This document shows, piece by piece, positions 1-9,335 of a DNA stretch of 28,786 bases (the first letter of the stretch is position 1; the number at the start of each line of letters is the position of its first letter). The notes under the pieces were generated by a model that made no database searches, had not been told where the DNA came from, and saw only the letters and a list, made by a program, of their open reading frames with translations. The translations under genes were made by a program, and so were the position numbers. Location: positions 1-28,786 of the IMG/VR virus record IMGVR_UViG_3300046371_000410. One strand, written 5' to 3'. Source of the stretch: a virus.

Positions 1-236
1 ATAACTATGCGATCCAACAGAATCAATACCTGGCTGACCAAGCTTACAATATGCGAGCTCGGGACCTTGGACTTCAAACACAACAGAACTACATCAACAT
101 CAACAAGCCTATCGCTACTCCTAACGTCCTTGGGACAATGCTAGGGGCAGCCACGACGAGCCTTGGGACATACGCAGACGCTAAGCAACTACAGGCACGT
201 CAACTTTCTTCAGCACCCACAACAACTACTGACTAA
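1..236 (+). CDS. Internal virion protein, gp14-like, C-terminal fragment
   Basis: The reading frame is open from the left edge (first full codon at base 3) to a TAA at 234-236, so this is the 3' end of a longer gene; the ATG at 51 is internal. About 77 residues are visible. They are rich in Gln, Ala and Thr with a probable helical stretch (NQYLADQAYNMRAR), and end in a Thr run. No enzyme motif is present. The call rests on position: it lies immediately before two very large virion genes in the gp15 and gp16 slots, with a 1-base TAATG overlap, where T7 has the inner-core protein gp14. In T7 gp14 is ejected and forms a pore in the outer membrane. Function here is inferred from synteny. Confidence 0.55.
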   Translation, partial: NYAIQQNQYLADQAYNMRARDLGLQTQQNYININKPIATPNVLGTMLGAATTSLGTYADAKQLQARQLSSAPTTTTD

Positions 237-3200
237 TGAAACGCAGAGATTTATTTACCAAGCCAGACCGTGAGCAGGTGCCATTCAACTTGAGTGCTCC
301 TGCGATCACAGGGAAACCCTTTCAGGCAGGTCAGTATTCGGTGGCCGTGCAAGCCCCCGTGCCTGCCTCACAGACGTCTCTGGGGAAACTAGCAGCAACG
401 CTAGGGCAGATAAATCCAGCAATCAAAGCGTATGGGCAAGCAGAGCAAGCCACAACAGACCTCCAAAAGACTATGTTCGGGCTCGACTTTGCTCAGATGA
501 CTGAAAAGGAGAAGGAGTTAGCAGCACAAAGACTTAAAAGCGAAGAGAAGTTCAACAGTAAGCTACGCGGCGAGGGCTACGAGCTTAACCCAGTCGCAGA
601 GATATACGCTAAAGAACTCATAGGGGCAGACAAGGCCGATGAGTATATGGCCTTTATTGAGGAGAACAAAGCCCAGTATATTGAAGACGAGGTAGTTGTT
701 AAAGGACGCAAACCAAGCCCAATGCAGATCAATGAGTTTGTTGAGGGCCTTACCACACAATTCAAAGAGGCTAACCCAGACACAATGTCTGACCCACTGA
801 TGCTTGCTGGGTTCATGCGAAGCACAGCAGACTACCGTAACCGGGCAAGCGTTCAGATCGCAAAGGAAGCTTCGGACAGTCACAAGAACGGAGTGCTTAT
901 CCCTCAGGCAGCTAAGGCGTTGAGTAGAGTTTCAACGCTTTCAGATATGAAAGTCCCTACTCTTGATGGCAAGTCCGCGTCAATGAGCGCACAAGAACGG
1001 AATGCTAGGTATCAAGAAGCTTGGACGAAGACCGGCCCACTTACCGCTGCTGACCAGAAACTAGTCTTACAAAGCTGGCTAAACTCAATGAAGCCAGGAC
1101 TAGCGCAGGTAAAACTTGAAGAGCTCGCTGAGTCGGGCATCAAGGTAGGCAATGAGCCCCTTAGGTCTTATGATCCTATTGGGGACAGTTACTACAACAA
1201 CCTACAAGATGAGCTTGAGGATAAAGACATCGAAGAGCGTAAGGCACAACAATCTGAAGATAATTTAGTCAAGAATGAGAAAGCGAAGGAGTTTCAAAAG
1301 CTGTTTGACTCTGAAGAGTATCGAGAGCTTTCTTATGCAGAGAAGCAAGAGTATCAAGAAAAGCTAGAAGATGAGATTGATAATATAACAGATGGGGACG
1401 AGCAGGCATTAACCTCAGAGGCTTTCAGGGTGATTAGACAAAGGGAAGCAACAGAAAGAGACCGAGGGGTAGCCACAATAAGGAAGGTAGCAGGCAGATC
1501 AGGCACAGACAGTCTTGTGTCTTTTCAGAACCAAGGTTTACAAGAACTTCAGAAAGAGGCAGATAACTTCATTAAAACTAACGGGATCAAAGAGGAAGAC
1601 CCTGCTTATGGCCTAATCAAAGGGTTTGTTGAACTTGAAAAAGGAGATTTAGTGACAGGTGGTTTTGATGTTGGCCCTCCTCAGAGCAAAACCATTGAAA
1701 TGATTGGGAAGTTCAAAAGGGATTTCAATTCATTCATGACTGACCTACAGGAAAGACTTTTCGACGCTAAAGGAGGCGAGTCGCTTTCCATAGGAGATAA
1801 AACTTATAATATTTCGGACGAGAGGACATTAGAGAGTAAGCAGAATATATTAGATGAGGCACTTCTCTCTGAACGCACAAGGCTTCTCGAAGAGATCAAG
1901 ACTGAGTTCAAAAGTCTTATAACTGAGAACAAGAAGGAACTTGATGAGAGGGCAGCGGTAATAAAAGAAGAAGGAGAGAAACCAGAGCGTATTGCTACGC
2001 TTCAAGCGGCCAGAAAAGAAGACTTAGACAATTTTAGTATTTACCGAGAAGGGCTCGGAAGAAGCTTTACCAAGCGAGGATCTTATATGCGCCCTGTTGA
2101 AGGTCAACCTGGAGTTTTTGTTGGTGGGTCTAATTTTTCAAAAATAAGGACACAACCTGACGTAGTTACCCAAACTAAAGTATCAGCGTCTCAAATATTA
2201 GGAAACGCTTATGCGGCCAACGATGTGATGAAAGAAATTGATTCGTTCACAGCAGGCTTATCTAATGGGGCTTACCAAAAAAGAGACGCAAAGATTTTGT
2301 TTGAGTCTGTAAGGAGTCACTATGCTAAAACTAAAAAATACCTTAAATCAGATTACGAAAACTTTTTAGAGAAAATCCATAAAGAATGGGATTTTGTTCC
2401 CGGTTTAGGTAATGATGACAGGAATCAACTTGATCTAGCAGCTAAAGCAATCTTAAGCAGTAGAAGGTTCGCAGGATACAATCCTTCTGAGGTTTTAAAA
2501 TCAATAGAAAAAGGAAGCATCCCAGAAGGCGTAGACATCATGGGAGAGACCACTGATGGTGTATCTTTCTTTGAGAATGAACTTCTAGGTGAGAACACAG
2601 ACGGAAGAGCGCTCACAATTCTCAACTACGACAATAAAGAAGAACTACAACCAATTGCAGATAAGCTCGGCGTTTCTGTAGATACTCTTGATGAAGCACA
2701 AAAGCGGGGTCTTGAGTATTACCAAGGAGAGACCACACCTGAAAGAGTCAAGAAGCTTCAACAGACAATTAAAAGGGAAGACAAACCTCTTAGGGAAACA
2801 ATAGAAACACAGCCCGAACGTAAGGCTCCATTTAAAGTACCTACAGTCCCAAGCTTGGGGGACCTTAAGGTAGACACAAAAGTATCTACAATAGAAGAAC
2901 AAGAAGGACCACCAGAACCCACGGACGTTAAAGTAGGCACAAGAATATCTACAACAGAACAACTTCAGCTACCTCTAGAACAACAAGGAAATACTAACAA
3001 AATAACTATTCCTAAAGACAGTAAGATAGGGAAACCTATCCAGAACTTAAAATCTTCCTTTGAGAAGGCAGGCGCTAAGTATAATGTTGACCCAGCGTTC
3101 CTTATGGCAATAGCAATCATGGAGACGGGTCATGGTAAATCGAGCGCATTTAGAAACAAAAGGAATGCAATGGGAGTGACCGATGGGGACATCGTAAGAA

Positions 3201-3442
3201 CCTTCCCGACCGTTGGGGCCTCTATTAACCACATGGCTAAGACACTGGCTAATCCTAACGGACCATACAAGGGCCTGACTACTGTGGATGAGATAGCTAC
3301 AGAATATTCCCCCGTAGGCGCTGATAATGACGTTAATGGGACTAATGCACAGTGGCCTAAGATAGTTAAGAAACTGATGAAACAACTTAATCGAGAAGAT
3401 GTTGACAACCTTACTGTTGTAACCCGTTCTCCTAAAAAATAA
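236..3442 (+). CDS. Internal virion protein with C-terminal glucosaminidase-like domain (gp15 position)
   Basis: 1068 residues. Roughly residues 1-870 are charged and helical with coiled-coil-like Glu/Lys/Gln runs, as expected of an ejected inner-core protein. Residues about 870-935 form a Pro/Thr-rich linker with two copies of a short motif (KVDTKVSTIEEQ and KVGTRISTTEQ). From about 940 to the end comes a muralytic-type domain: NVDPAFLMAIAIMETGHGKS, with E963 the candidate catalytic acid, then NAMGV and FPTVGASINHMA, which resemble the N-acetylglucosaminidase (lysozyme-like) family. T7 gp15 has no such domain; in T7 the lytic activity is at the N-terminus of gp16. Likely role: virion protein that locally opens peptidoglycan during DNA ejection. 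The start overlaps the previous stop (TAATG), without a Shine-Dalgarno. The order of the virion genes supports the gp15 slot; sequence similarity to gp15 itself is not obvious. Confidence 0.75.
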   Translation: MKRRDLFTKPDREQVPFNLSAPAITGKPFQAGQYSVAVQAPVPASQTSLGKLAATLGQINPAIKAYGQAEQATTDLQKTMFGLDFAQMTEKEKELAAQRLKSEEKFNSKLRGEGYELNPVAEIYAKELIGADKADEYMAFIEENKAQYIEDEVVVKGRKPSPMQINEFVEGLTTQFKEANPDTMSDPLMLAGFMRSTADYRNRASVQIAKEASDSHKNGVLIPQAAKALSRVSTLSDMKVPTLDGKSASMSAQERNARYQEAWTKTGPLTAADQKLVLQSWLNSMKPGLAQVKLEELAESGIKVGNEPLRSYDPIGDSYYNNLQDELEDKDIEERKAQQSEDNLVKNEKAKEFQKLFDSEEYRELSYAEKQEYQEKLEDEIDNITDGDEQALTSEAFRVIRQREATERDRGVATIRKVAGRSGTDSLVSFQNQGLQELQKEADNFIKTNGIKEEDPAYGLIKGFVELEKGDLVTGGFDVGPPQSKTIEMIGKFKRDFNSFMTDLQERLFDAKGGESLSIGDKTYNISDERTLESKQNILDEALLSERTRLLEEIKTEFKSLITENKKELDERAAVIKEEGEKPERIATLQAARKEDLDNFSIYREGLGRSFTKRGSYMRPVEGQPGVFVGGSNFSKIRTQPDVVTQTKVSASQILGNAYAANDVMKEIDSFTAGLSNGAYQKRDAKILFESVRSHYAKTKKYLKSDYENFLEKIHKEWDFVPGLGNDDRNQLDLAAKAILSSRRFAGYNPSEVLKSIEKGSIPEGVDIMGETTDGVSFFENELLGENTDGRALTILNYDNKEELQPIADKLGVSVDTLDEAQKRGLEYYQGETTPERVKKLQQTIKREDKPLRETIETQPERKAPFKVPTVPSLGDLKVDTKVSTIEEQEGPPEPTDVKVGTRISTTEQLQLPLEQQGNTNKITIPKDSKIGKPIQNLKSSFEKAGAKYNVDPAFLMAIAIMETGHGKSSAFRNKRNAMGVTDGDIVRTFPTVGASINHMAKTLANPNGPYKGLTTVDEIATEYSPVGADNDVNGTNAQWPKIVKKLMKQLNREDVDNLTVVTRSPKK
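2861..2962 (+). repeat. Tandem linker repeat inside the 1068-aa virion protein gene
   Basis: Two direct copies 63 bases (21 codons) apart, starting at 2861 and 2924. They encode DLKVDTKVSTIEEQ and DVKVGTRISTTEQ. They sit between the helical body and the glucosaminidase-like domain and look like a duplicated flexible linker segment. Confidence 0.6.
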
Positions 3443-3465
3443 TTTAATACACACCAAAAACAAAC

Positions 3466-6400
3466 ATGGCTATAGATCCTACTTCACTTGATGCCTTTGC
3501 TAGCTCAGGGGCTCGTTCAATGGACGATGAAACCCCAGAACAGGAGTTCTTTTCCTTATCAGACACACTTGCAGCACCCTTTCGAGGTGTTGAGGGAGGC
3601 GTCAAAGGGCTATACGACTTCGCCGACTTCGTGGTAGGCGATGTTCTGCCTGACTACGACACACGATTGCTTGGAACATCCAATACAATGGCGGGTGGTT
3701 TCATAGAAGGAATGGCACAGTTTGCTACAGGGTTTGTTCCTGGTGTAGGTGTATTAGGCAAAGTGGGCCGTTTAGCTAACGCTAGGAAGTATCTAGGGGC
3801 AAACGTAGCTAATAAGATTGCGCGAGGAGGCAAATTGTCCCACCAAGAAGCTAGGAAGCTTGCTAAGAATACCAAGTTAAGACGCTTCGGGGATAACTTA
3901 GCAGCAGGAGTGGCAACTGACTTCTTAATGTTTGACGCTCAGGAAGAACGCCTAAGTAACCTGTTGTATCAATACCCAGACCTACAGAACCCAGTCACAG
4001 AGTATCTTCAAGCGACTGATGAAGACGGGGAGATTGAAGGGCGATTTAAGAACGCCTTAGAGGGAGTCTTTATTGAGGCAGGAGTAGGGGCTATCCTTGC
4101 TCCGTTTATCTCAAGTGTGAAGATGATTAAGAACCGTAACAAGAAGATTGCGGAGGGTAAATCACCAGAAGACGCTGTGGATGAGGCGATTGCAGAAGGC
4201 AGTGAGGATGCTGTTAAGTTTGACTATGGGAAGCTTGATGACCCCCTAACAGGGATCAAAGGGCAGTCTGCTACGAAATCGACCCCTGAGGAGATGGAAG
4301 AATTCATAACAGAGAAGGGACTAACACTAGATGACTTTATTATTGATGAGACTACGGGGCGGTTAGATTTTGCTACAGCAGGCGCAGGAGGACGTAAAGC
4401 CAGCGCTGAAGATGTATATAATTATATAACAAAAGCAAGTAATGATGACTCTGCTGTAATTGAACTTAGTAAGTTCCGAGTTGAAGGAGAAACGGGATCT
4501 TTAGGGTTTATTGATAGAATTATTTCTTCAATAGATGAAGGGAAAGGGACATATAACAAAGATACTTTAAATCAGGTTAATCTATTAAAAACATTAAGAG
4601 ATAGGTTTGGAGATACCTTAGGAAAGGTTGATATAGAAGTAGGAAAAGAAGGAAGGGCGTATTACTCCCCTAACGCTGTGTCCTCACGGAACGAATATAA
4701 CTCTAATGTTCAACTTTATGACAATGATAAGTTATCAACAGTAGTTCATGAGTATATTCACTCTCTTTCTACTGATATTATTTATAAGAATTTTTACGTT
4801 AGAGACGCAAAAGGGAAAGCTGTTAAGGGCTCTGCATACTTAGATGAACTAGGAAAACTAGTAAAAACAGGTAAGAATGCGAAGGGAGAGCAAGTCCCCG
4901 CTTCACTTCGAGAGCTAGGAGATCTCTACTTAACGGCGGTAGATCGGCTGGGACAATCAGCACTATTACGTCAAGGAGGTAAGAAAGGGGCTGCCGGAGT
5001 TCCTGATGAGGTTATGGGTAAAGGTGCTCAATATGGCCTTGGTAACATCCATGAGTTTATCACACAGGCTTTCATGGACCCTCAGTTCCAACGGGAACTA
5101 GCTTCAATAACAATCACTAAAGGTAAGAAGCCTGCTACTGTATACACAAAGTTTAAGGAGTTGATTACTAAGATACTTGGGTTTAAACCTCAAGAGTCCT
5201 CTATGCTCGATGAGGTATTGTCTGTTAGTAATTCAGTATTTAGGGACAATGAAACCTTTAGAATGTCAGGCAAAAACCCTGAGACAGTATCAGGAAGGTA
5301 TACCCCTATAGATGCCTACGATGAAATTAGTGGCCTTGAGCAAATGAGTATATCGGGGTCAGGGGCTAAGTTTGAAAAGGGCTTAGGGTTCTTGATGAAC
5401 GCTGCCACTAAGTATAAGGTTAAGATTAACAAAGAGTTTGCAAAGCAAGTTAAAGAACTTAGCGGGACTGACCTTTATCGAGGAGTTTCTGAAGGTAAAC
5501 TATCTGAAGCCTTTGAAAAGGCAGGAGTAGACTTTAAGAAAAGTTTACAAATAATGGATGAAGTAGACCGGGTATTTAATAGCACAATACGCAAAGCAAG
5601 GGATGCTCGTGAAGATTCTGTCAAAGCTAATGTTATCAAATTTGATGATAAAGTTAACATCGACAATTATCAGTTTAAGGCTACTAAGTATAAAAGAGGC
5701 ACTAAGAAGTCTGGGCTTAAGCAATTTGATTCGTTTGAAGTCAAAGTTATTTCACCAAATGGTGACGTTATAAATACCTATAGACGCAAAGCTGTATCTG
5801 AAGAATCAGCAATAGGATTTGCAATGACGAAAACAAGAGAGAATGCGTTTGGTAAAAACAAGAAACAAATCATCACTCAAGTTCGCAATGGTAAATTCTT
5901 AAGAAAGGCAGCTTCTGATGCCAACATCACCTTAGACATCAAGGAAATAAAAGAAGGTAACGGACGGCCTGACCATGTCGAGGTGACCTTCCTGGATGCT
6001 TCTCAGAAAGAAATCAACTTAAGGAATCTCCCAGATAACATACAGAGGGAAACAGAGTTATACCTAAAAGCTCGTGGAGGAAAAGTCAAAGCGGTTAACC
6101 CACAAGACGAAGTTCCTATTGGTCGTGTTGTTGATAAAGACGGCAACCCAATGGACCCGGCAACGAGTGATCCTGAGGAATATGAGAATGCTCTTACAGA
6201 AGTTGTTAGGCGTGCACTTAAAGATGCAGGACCAGGTGGGGGTGTTGATGCAATCAAAGGAGTCATACGGACTATCTCAGAAGAGAAAGACTTCATCACA
6301 ATTGCAAGGGCCCTTGCTGGGGAACAAGTAGAGTTTCTTACTAAGGAAGCTAAGATTCCTAAAACATCAGCGGATGAGTTACTTAATCCCAAGCAAAGTG

Positions 6401-8946
6401 TAGAGAGAATCAACGCGGAGCTTAGTGATGCCTTTGGGGTAAATCCTCACAATGTGCAGAAGATGGTTAAAGAGCTTGAAGCTAAAGGGGAAAAGCTTGA
6501 GGGCGTCTTTGATGAAATGCTTAAGGACCAACTTGCAATCAAGATGCTTAACAACATCATTGGGGAGAATGTGCATAACTTAGCTAAGGAGGCCAGCGAT
6601 CTCCTTAAGAAAACTCAGAAGAATGCAGACCCAGAGCTACTAGACATGTATGATGCTAAGTATGCTCAGGTGCTTCAACAGATGGAGTTAATGGTCAGCA
6701 CTCAGCGTCTATGGGGACTCTATGGTCGATACCCTTCTTTAGCACTGCTTCAACGTAAGTTTGTGTATGGGGATGTTAAGTCCAAGAGGTTTGATAGCTC
6801 ACTACAACAACTCCAAGAGCAAAGCATGGAGGCGATCCAGTCTTACAAAGCAGATCGCCGTGGCAGCATGGGCCAACAGAAGCTACTACAACTAATTCTT
6901 ACAGCACGCACTGCTGATGGGATCGAAGCAGGACTCAACAAGATTGCTAAGCAGTCTATGGGTAAACGTATGTTTGATGTTGTCCGTGAATATTGGATCA
7001 ACTCGTTGCTTTCTGGTATCTCTACCTTTAACATCAACATGATTGGTTCAGCGATTACCTATGGCCTTCGGACCTTAGAACGGGCAGGAGGTGCCGCATT
7101 AACTGGAGACTTTGAGCTTGCTAGGGCAACCCTTCGCTACGCCTTTGACACTCACGCGATCATGGATTCATTTGACCTTGCTGTGCGGGCTGCGAAGTCT
7201 GGGGAGGCAATCAGTATTCCTAACTCAAGGCAGTTCGATGATGCTAAAGATAGCATGAACGCAATCCAATCAGACCGTGAAGGTGCCTTTGGGTCTGCTA
7301 TAAACACCATCGGAACTATCGTAAGGCTACCTTCACGGGGACTCCTAACGGGTGACGAATTGTTTAAGGCGATGTCTTACCGAAGCTACGTGATGACCGA
7401 GCTAGCCCTCAAAGGGAAAGAGAAAGGCCTGACAGGGAACCAACTTGGTGAGTATGTTCAAAAAGGTGTGAATGCACACATCACCGAGACCGGGCGTGTC
7501 TTTAACGAAAAGAACCTGGTGATGACCGCTAAAGAACTGGCCGATAAGAAAAACCTTAGGTTCTCTGAAAGGGAGACTTTTGTTACTAACTACATCAAAA
7601 AACAGAAAGAAGAAAAACGCTTTATTACTGATGATGGAGTAGAAGTTGACTATGGGAACCGAGGGGCGCTTTCGGCCCGCGCTGAGCAAGGCGCAAAGAT
7701 TAACACGCACACTCAAGATTCAGAAAACAGCATTGTTAAGGGGCTCTCGAATATCATTGTGCAGAACCCTTGGATGACCGCTATCGTTCCGTTTGTAAGA
7801 ACACCTACCAACATCCTTTCGTTTGGTGTTGAGCGCTCTCCGTTTGGGCTACCTATGCACTTCACGCGGATGATGAGCTCTAAGTATAGAGAGGGATTAG
7901 CCAAAGGAACTCGCACAGAACGCGCTGAGATCCGAGGGAAAATGGCTATGTCCGTGGCAACAACCGCATCATTGATCTATGTGCTTGCTAGTCAGGGCTC
8001 CTCAAAGATGATTAGTGGTTATGGTCCTCGTGAAAAGAATGCACGGAAGGCTTGGGAGCTAGACAACCAACCTTACTCAATCAAAATAGGGGACAGGATT
8101 CACAGCTACCAACGCTTAGACCCAATGGCGACTATGCTAGGGATTGTTGCTGATATTAATGAAGGTCTCGAATATAACGAGTTCGACGAGAAAGACATGG
8201 GAACAATCTTCGGAGTGTTGGCCCTTGCGTTCTCAAACAACATTACCAACAAGTCTTATGTCCAAGGAATTGATAATCTATTTAAGGTGCTTAAAGATCC
8301 TGTAAATAACACTGAAAGGTTTATTGGTAGCATTGCAGGTGGTTTTGTTCCTAACTTTGCAAACCAAACCATGAACGTCCAAGAAGACAGGCCTCTACGG
8401 GAAGTCAGAGGAATCATGGACTACATGATTAAGAGAACACCAGGCTTAGAAGGAAAGCTTCCACCTCGGTATAACTTCTTAGGGGACGTTGAGACCCTTG
8501 AGTCTTCAGGAGGATTCAAAGGACTGGTTGATCCAATTTACTCAAAAGATGCCGCAAAGAACATCGTAGACTACGAGATAGGTAATCTCGGTGTTGGCTT
8601 TGGGAAACCAGCAACCAAACTCAGGCAAGGCTTTGAGGACTTAGAAATGAGGGACTACTACAACCCAGACACGGGCCAACAAGCGTATGCGAGGCTAATG
8701 GAACTTGTAGGGACTAAGAAACTCGGAGGAAAAACTCTAAGAGATCGACTTGCGTTGATGTTCAAGGACAAACGATATCAGGCGATGCCCGATGCAGACC
8801 CGAGGGACCCAACGGCATCTGCAAGCCCGAAAGCAAAAGCAATCAGAAGGTTACTCAGCGCCTACAATGCAGCGGCTAAAAAACAAGTCCTGGAAGAAAA
8901 CCCAGAGCTCTACCAACGCTACGTTGACTCTTACAAAGCCCAGTAA
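3466..8946 (+). CDS. Giant internal virion/ejection protein with zincin-like metallopeptidase motif (gp16 position)
   Basis: 1826 residues, larger than T7 gp16 (about 1318). Hydrophobic Gly/Ala stretches near residues 75-100 and 195-220 could insert in membrane. A metallopeptidase signature follows: VVHEYIHSLS, with H428, E429 and H432 as HExxH, and a second conserved-looking block IHEFITQAF around H529/E530 that could supply the third zinc ligand. Residues about 1160-1240 and 1440-1530 contain hydrophobic blocks including PFVRTPTNILSFG and a segment around ATTASLIYVLA. This resembles the polyvalent-type large proteins of podoviruses, in which a protease or other effector is fused to an ejected core protein. 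No transglycosylase motif was seen at the N-terminus. The gene starts 23 bases after the previous stop, behind an A/C-rich leader without a Shine-Dalgarno. Role as gp16 equivalent is inferred from order, size and membrane segments; peptidase activity is a motif-based prediction. Confidence 0.78.
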   Translation: MAIDPTSLDAFASSGARSMDDETPEQEFFSLSDTLAAPFRGVEGGVKGLYDFADFVVGDVLPDYDTRLLGTSNTMAGGFIEGMAQFATGFVPGVGVLGKVGRLANARKYLGANVANKIARGGKLSHQEARKLAKNTKLRRFGDNLAAGVATDFLMFDAQEERLSNLLYQYPDLQNPVTEYLQATDEDGEIEGRFKNALEGVFIEAGVGAILAPFISSVKMIKNRNKKIAEGKSPEDAVDEAIAEGSEDAVKFDYGKLDDPLTGIKGQSATKSTPEEMEEFITEKGLTLDDFIIDETTGRLDFATAGAGGRKASAEDVYNYITKASNDDSAVIELSKFRVEGETGSLGFIDRIISSIDEGKGTYNKDTLNQVNLLKTLRDRFGDTLGKVDIEVGKEGRAYYSPNAVSSRNEYNSNVQLYDNDKLSTVVHEYIHSLSTDIIYKNFYVRDAKGKAVKGSAYLDELGKLVKTGKNAKGEQVPASLRELGDLYLTAVDRLGQSALLRQGGKKGAAGVPDEVMGKGAQYGLGNIHEFITQAFMDPQFQRELASITITKGKKPATVYTKFKELITKILGFKPQESSMLDEVLSVSNSVFRDNETFRMSGKNPETVSGRYTPIDAYDEISGLEQMSISGSGAKFEKGLGFLMNAATKYKVKINKEFAKQVKELSGTDLYRGVSEGKLSEAFEKAGVDFKKSLQIMDEVDRVFNSTIRKARDAREDSVKANVIKFDDKVNIDNYQFKATKYKRGTKKSGLKQFDSFEVKVISPNGDVINTYRRKAVSEESAIGFAMTKTRENAFGKNKKQIITQVRNGKFLRKAASDANITLDIKEIKEGNGRPDHVEVTFLDASQKEINLRNLPDNIQRETELYLKARGGKVKAVNPQDEVPIGRVVDKDGNPMDPATSDPEEYENALTEVVRRALKDAGPGGGVDAIKGVIRTISEEKDFITIARALAGEQVEFLTKEAKIPKTSADELLNPKQSVERINAELSDAFGVNPHNVQKMVKELEAKGEKLEGVFDEMLKDQLAIKMLNNIIGENVHNLAKEASDLLKKTQKNADPELLDMYDAKYAQVLQQMELMVSTQRLWGLYGRYPSLALLQRKFVYGDVKSKRFDSSLQQLQEQSMEAIQSYKADRRGSMGQQKLLQLILTARTADGIEAGLNKIAKQSMGKRMFDVVREYWINSLLSGISTFNINMIGSAITYGLRTLERAGGAALTGDFELARATLRYAFDTHAIMDSFDLAVRAAKSGEAISIPNSRQFDDAKDSMNAIQSDREGAFGSAINTIGTIVRLPSRGLLTGDELFKAMSYRSYVMTELALKGKEKGLTGNQLGEYVQKGVNAHITETGRVFNEKNLVMTAKELADKKNLRFSERETFVTNYIKKQKEEKRFITDDGVEVDYGNRGALSARAEQGAKINTHTQDSENSIVKGLSNIIVQNPWMTAIVPFVRTPTNILSFGVERSPFGLPMHFTRMMSSKYREGLAKGTRTERAEIRGKMAMSVATTASLIYVLASQGSSKMISGYGPREKNARKAWELDNQPYSIKIGDRIHSYQRLDPMATMLGIVADINEGLEYNEFDEKDMGTIFGVLALAFSNNITNKSYVQGIDNLFKVLKDPVNNTERFIGSIAGGFVPNFANQTMNVQEDRPLREVRGIMDYMIKRTPGLEGKLPPRYNFLGDVETLESSGGFKGLVDPIYSKDAAKNIVDYEIGNLGVGFGKPATKLRQGFEDLEMRDYYNPDTGQQAYARLMELVGTKKLGGKTLRDRLALMFKDKRYQAMPDADPRDPTASASPKAKAIRRLLSAYNAAAKKQVLEENPELYQRYVDSYKAQ

Positions 8947-8947
8947 C

Positions 8948-9097
8948 ATGAACTCATCATACATGCCATCATTCATTGGATTCACCGGACTCCTTGGGAC
9001 CCTTACCCTCGAGAGTGTTAACGATGTTGTTGCTATCTGTGTAGGACTAGCAACCCTGACTTACCTTGCCATCAAAATCATTAAGGAACTTAAATAA
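8948..9097 (+). CDS. Small membrane protein, holin candidate
   Basis: 49 residues from the ATG at 8948, one base after the previous stop. Longer frames starting upstream lie inside the preceding gene and are less likely. There is a short polar start (MNSSYMPS), a hydrophobic stretch around FIGFTGLLGTLTL, a short acidic link (ESVNDV), a clear membrane segment (VVAICVGLATLTYLAIKII) and a positively charged end (KELK). Two possible membrane segments with a cationic tail fit a small class II-like holin. T7 places its holin gene 17.5 directly before terS (gene 18), the same position as here. No neighbouring endolysin or Rz gene was found. A virion or ejection role cannot be excluded. Confidence 0.6.
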   Translation: MNSSYMPSFIGFTGLLGTLTLESVNDVVAICVGLATLTYLAIKIIKELK

Positions 9098-9098
9098 T

Positions 9099-9335
9099 AT
9101 GGATAAATCAGATAAACTATACGAACTCCAGGACCTCCTCATCGACGAGTTCTTGATGCGCGTTAAGTCAGGAGAGGCAACAACCGCAGACCTATCGACG
9201 GTCCGTCAGTTTCTCAAAGATAACAACGTGAGTGCTGTGGCCACCGATAACTCCCCACTACACGAACTGGTAAACGCACTGCCATTCCATGATGATAATG
9301 TAGATCGAATCTTAGACATGACGTCCAATGGCTAG
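9099..9335 (+). CDS. terS: Terminase small subunit
   Basis: 78 residues from the ATG at 9099, two bases after the previous stop; an AAGGA lies 11 bases upstream, at a long spacing. The protein is acidic and helical: LYELQDLLIDEFLMRVKSG, then EATTADLSTVRQFLKDNNVS, then a C-terminal region ending with a predicted helix (NVDRILDM). This pattern matches the small terminase subunits of T7-like marine podoviruses (T7 gp18). TerS binds concatemeric phage DNA and directs TerL to the packaging site. It lies upstream of the large subunit, separated only by a small HNH gene. The last 8 bases overlap the HNH start (ATGGCTAG). Confidence 0.75.
   Translation: MDKSDKLYELQDLLIDEFLMRVKSGEATTADLSTVRQFLKDNNVSAVATDNSPLHELVNALPFHDDNVDRILDMTSNG

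Noticed and set aside
3047-3463. Open frame of 138 codons on the minus strand
   Set aside because: It lies opposite the conserved glucosaminidase-like domain, has no known motif or ribosome site, and gene direction elsewhere is uniformly rightward.
6003-6413. Minus-strand frame of 136 codons in the giant virion gene
   Set aside because: It is a Ser/Leu-rich shadow of a charged helical coding region, with no support.
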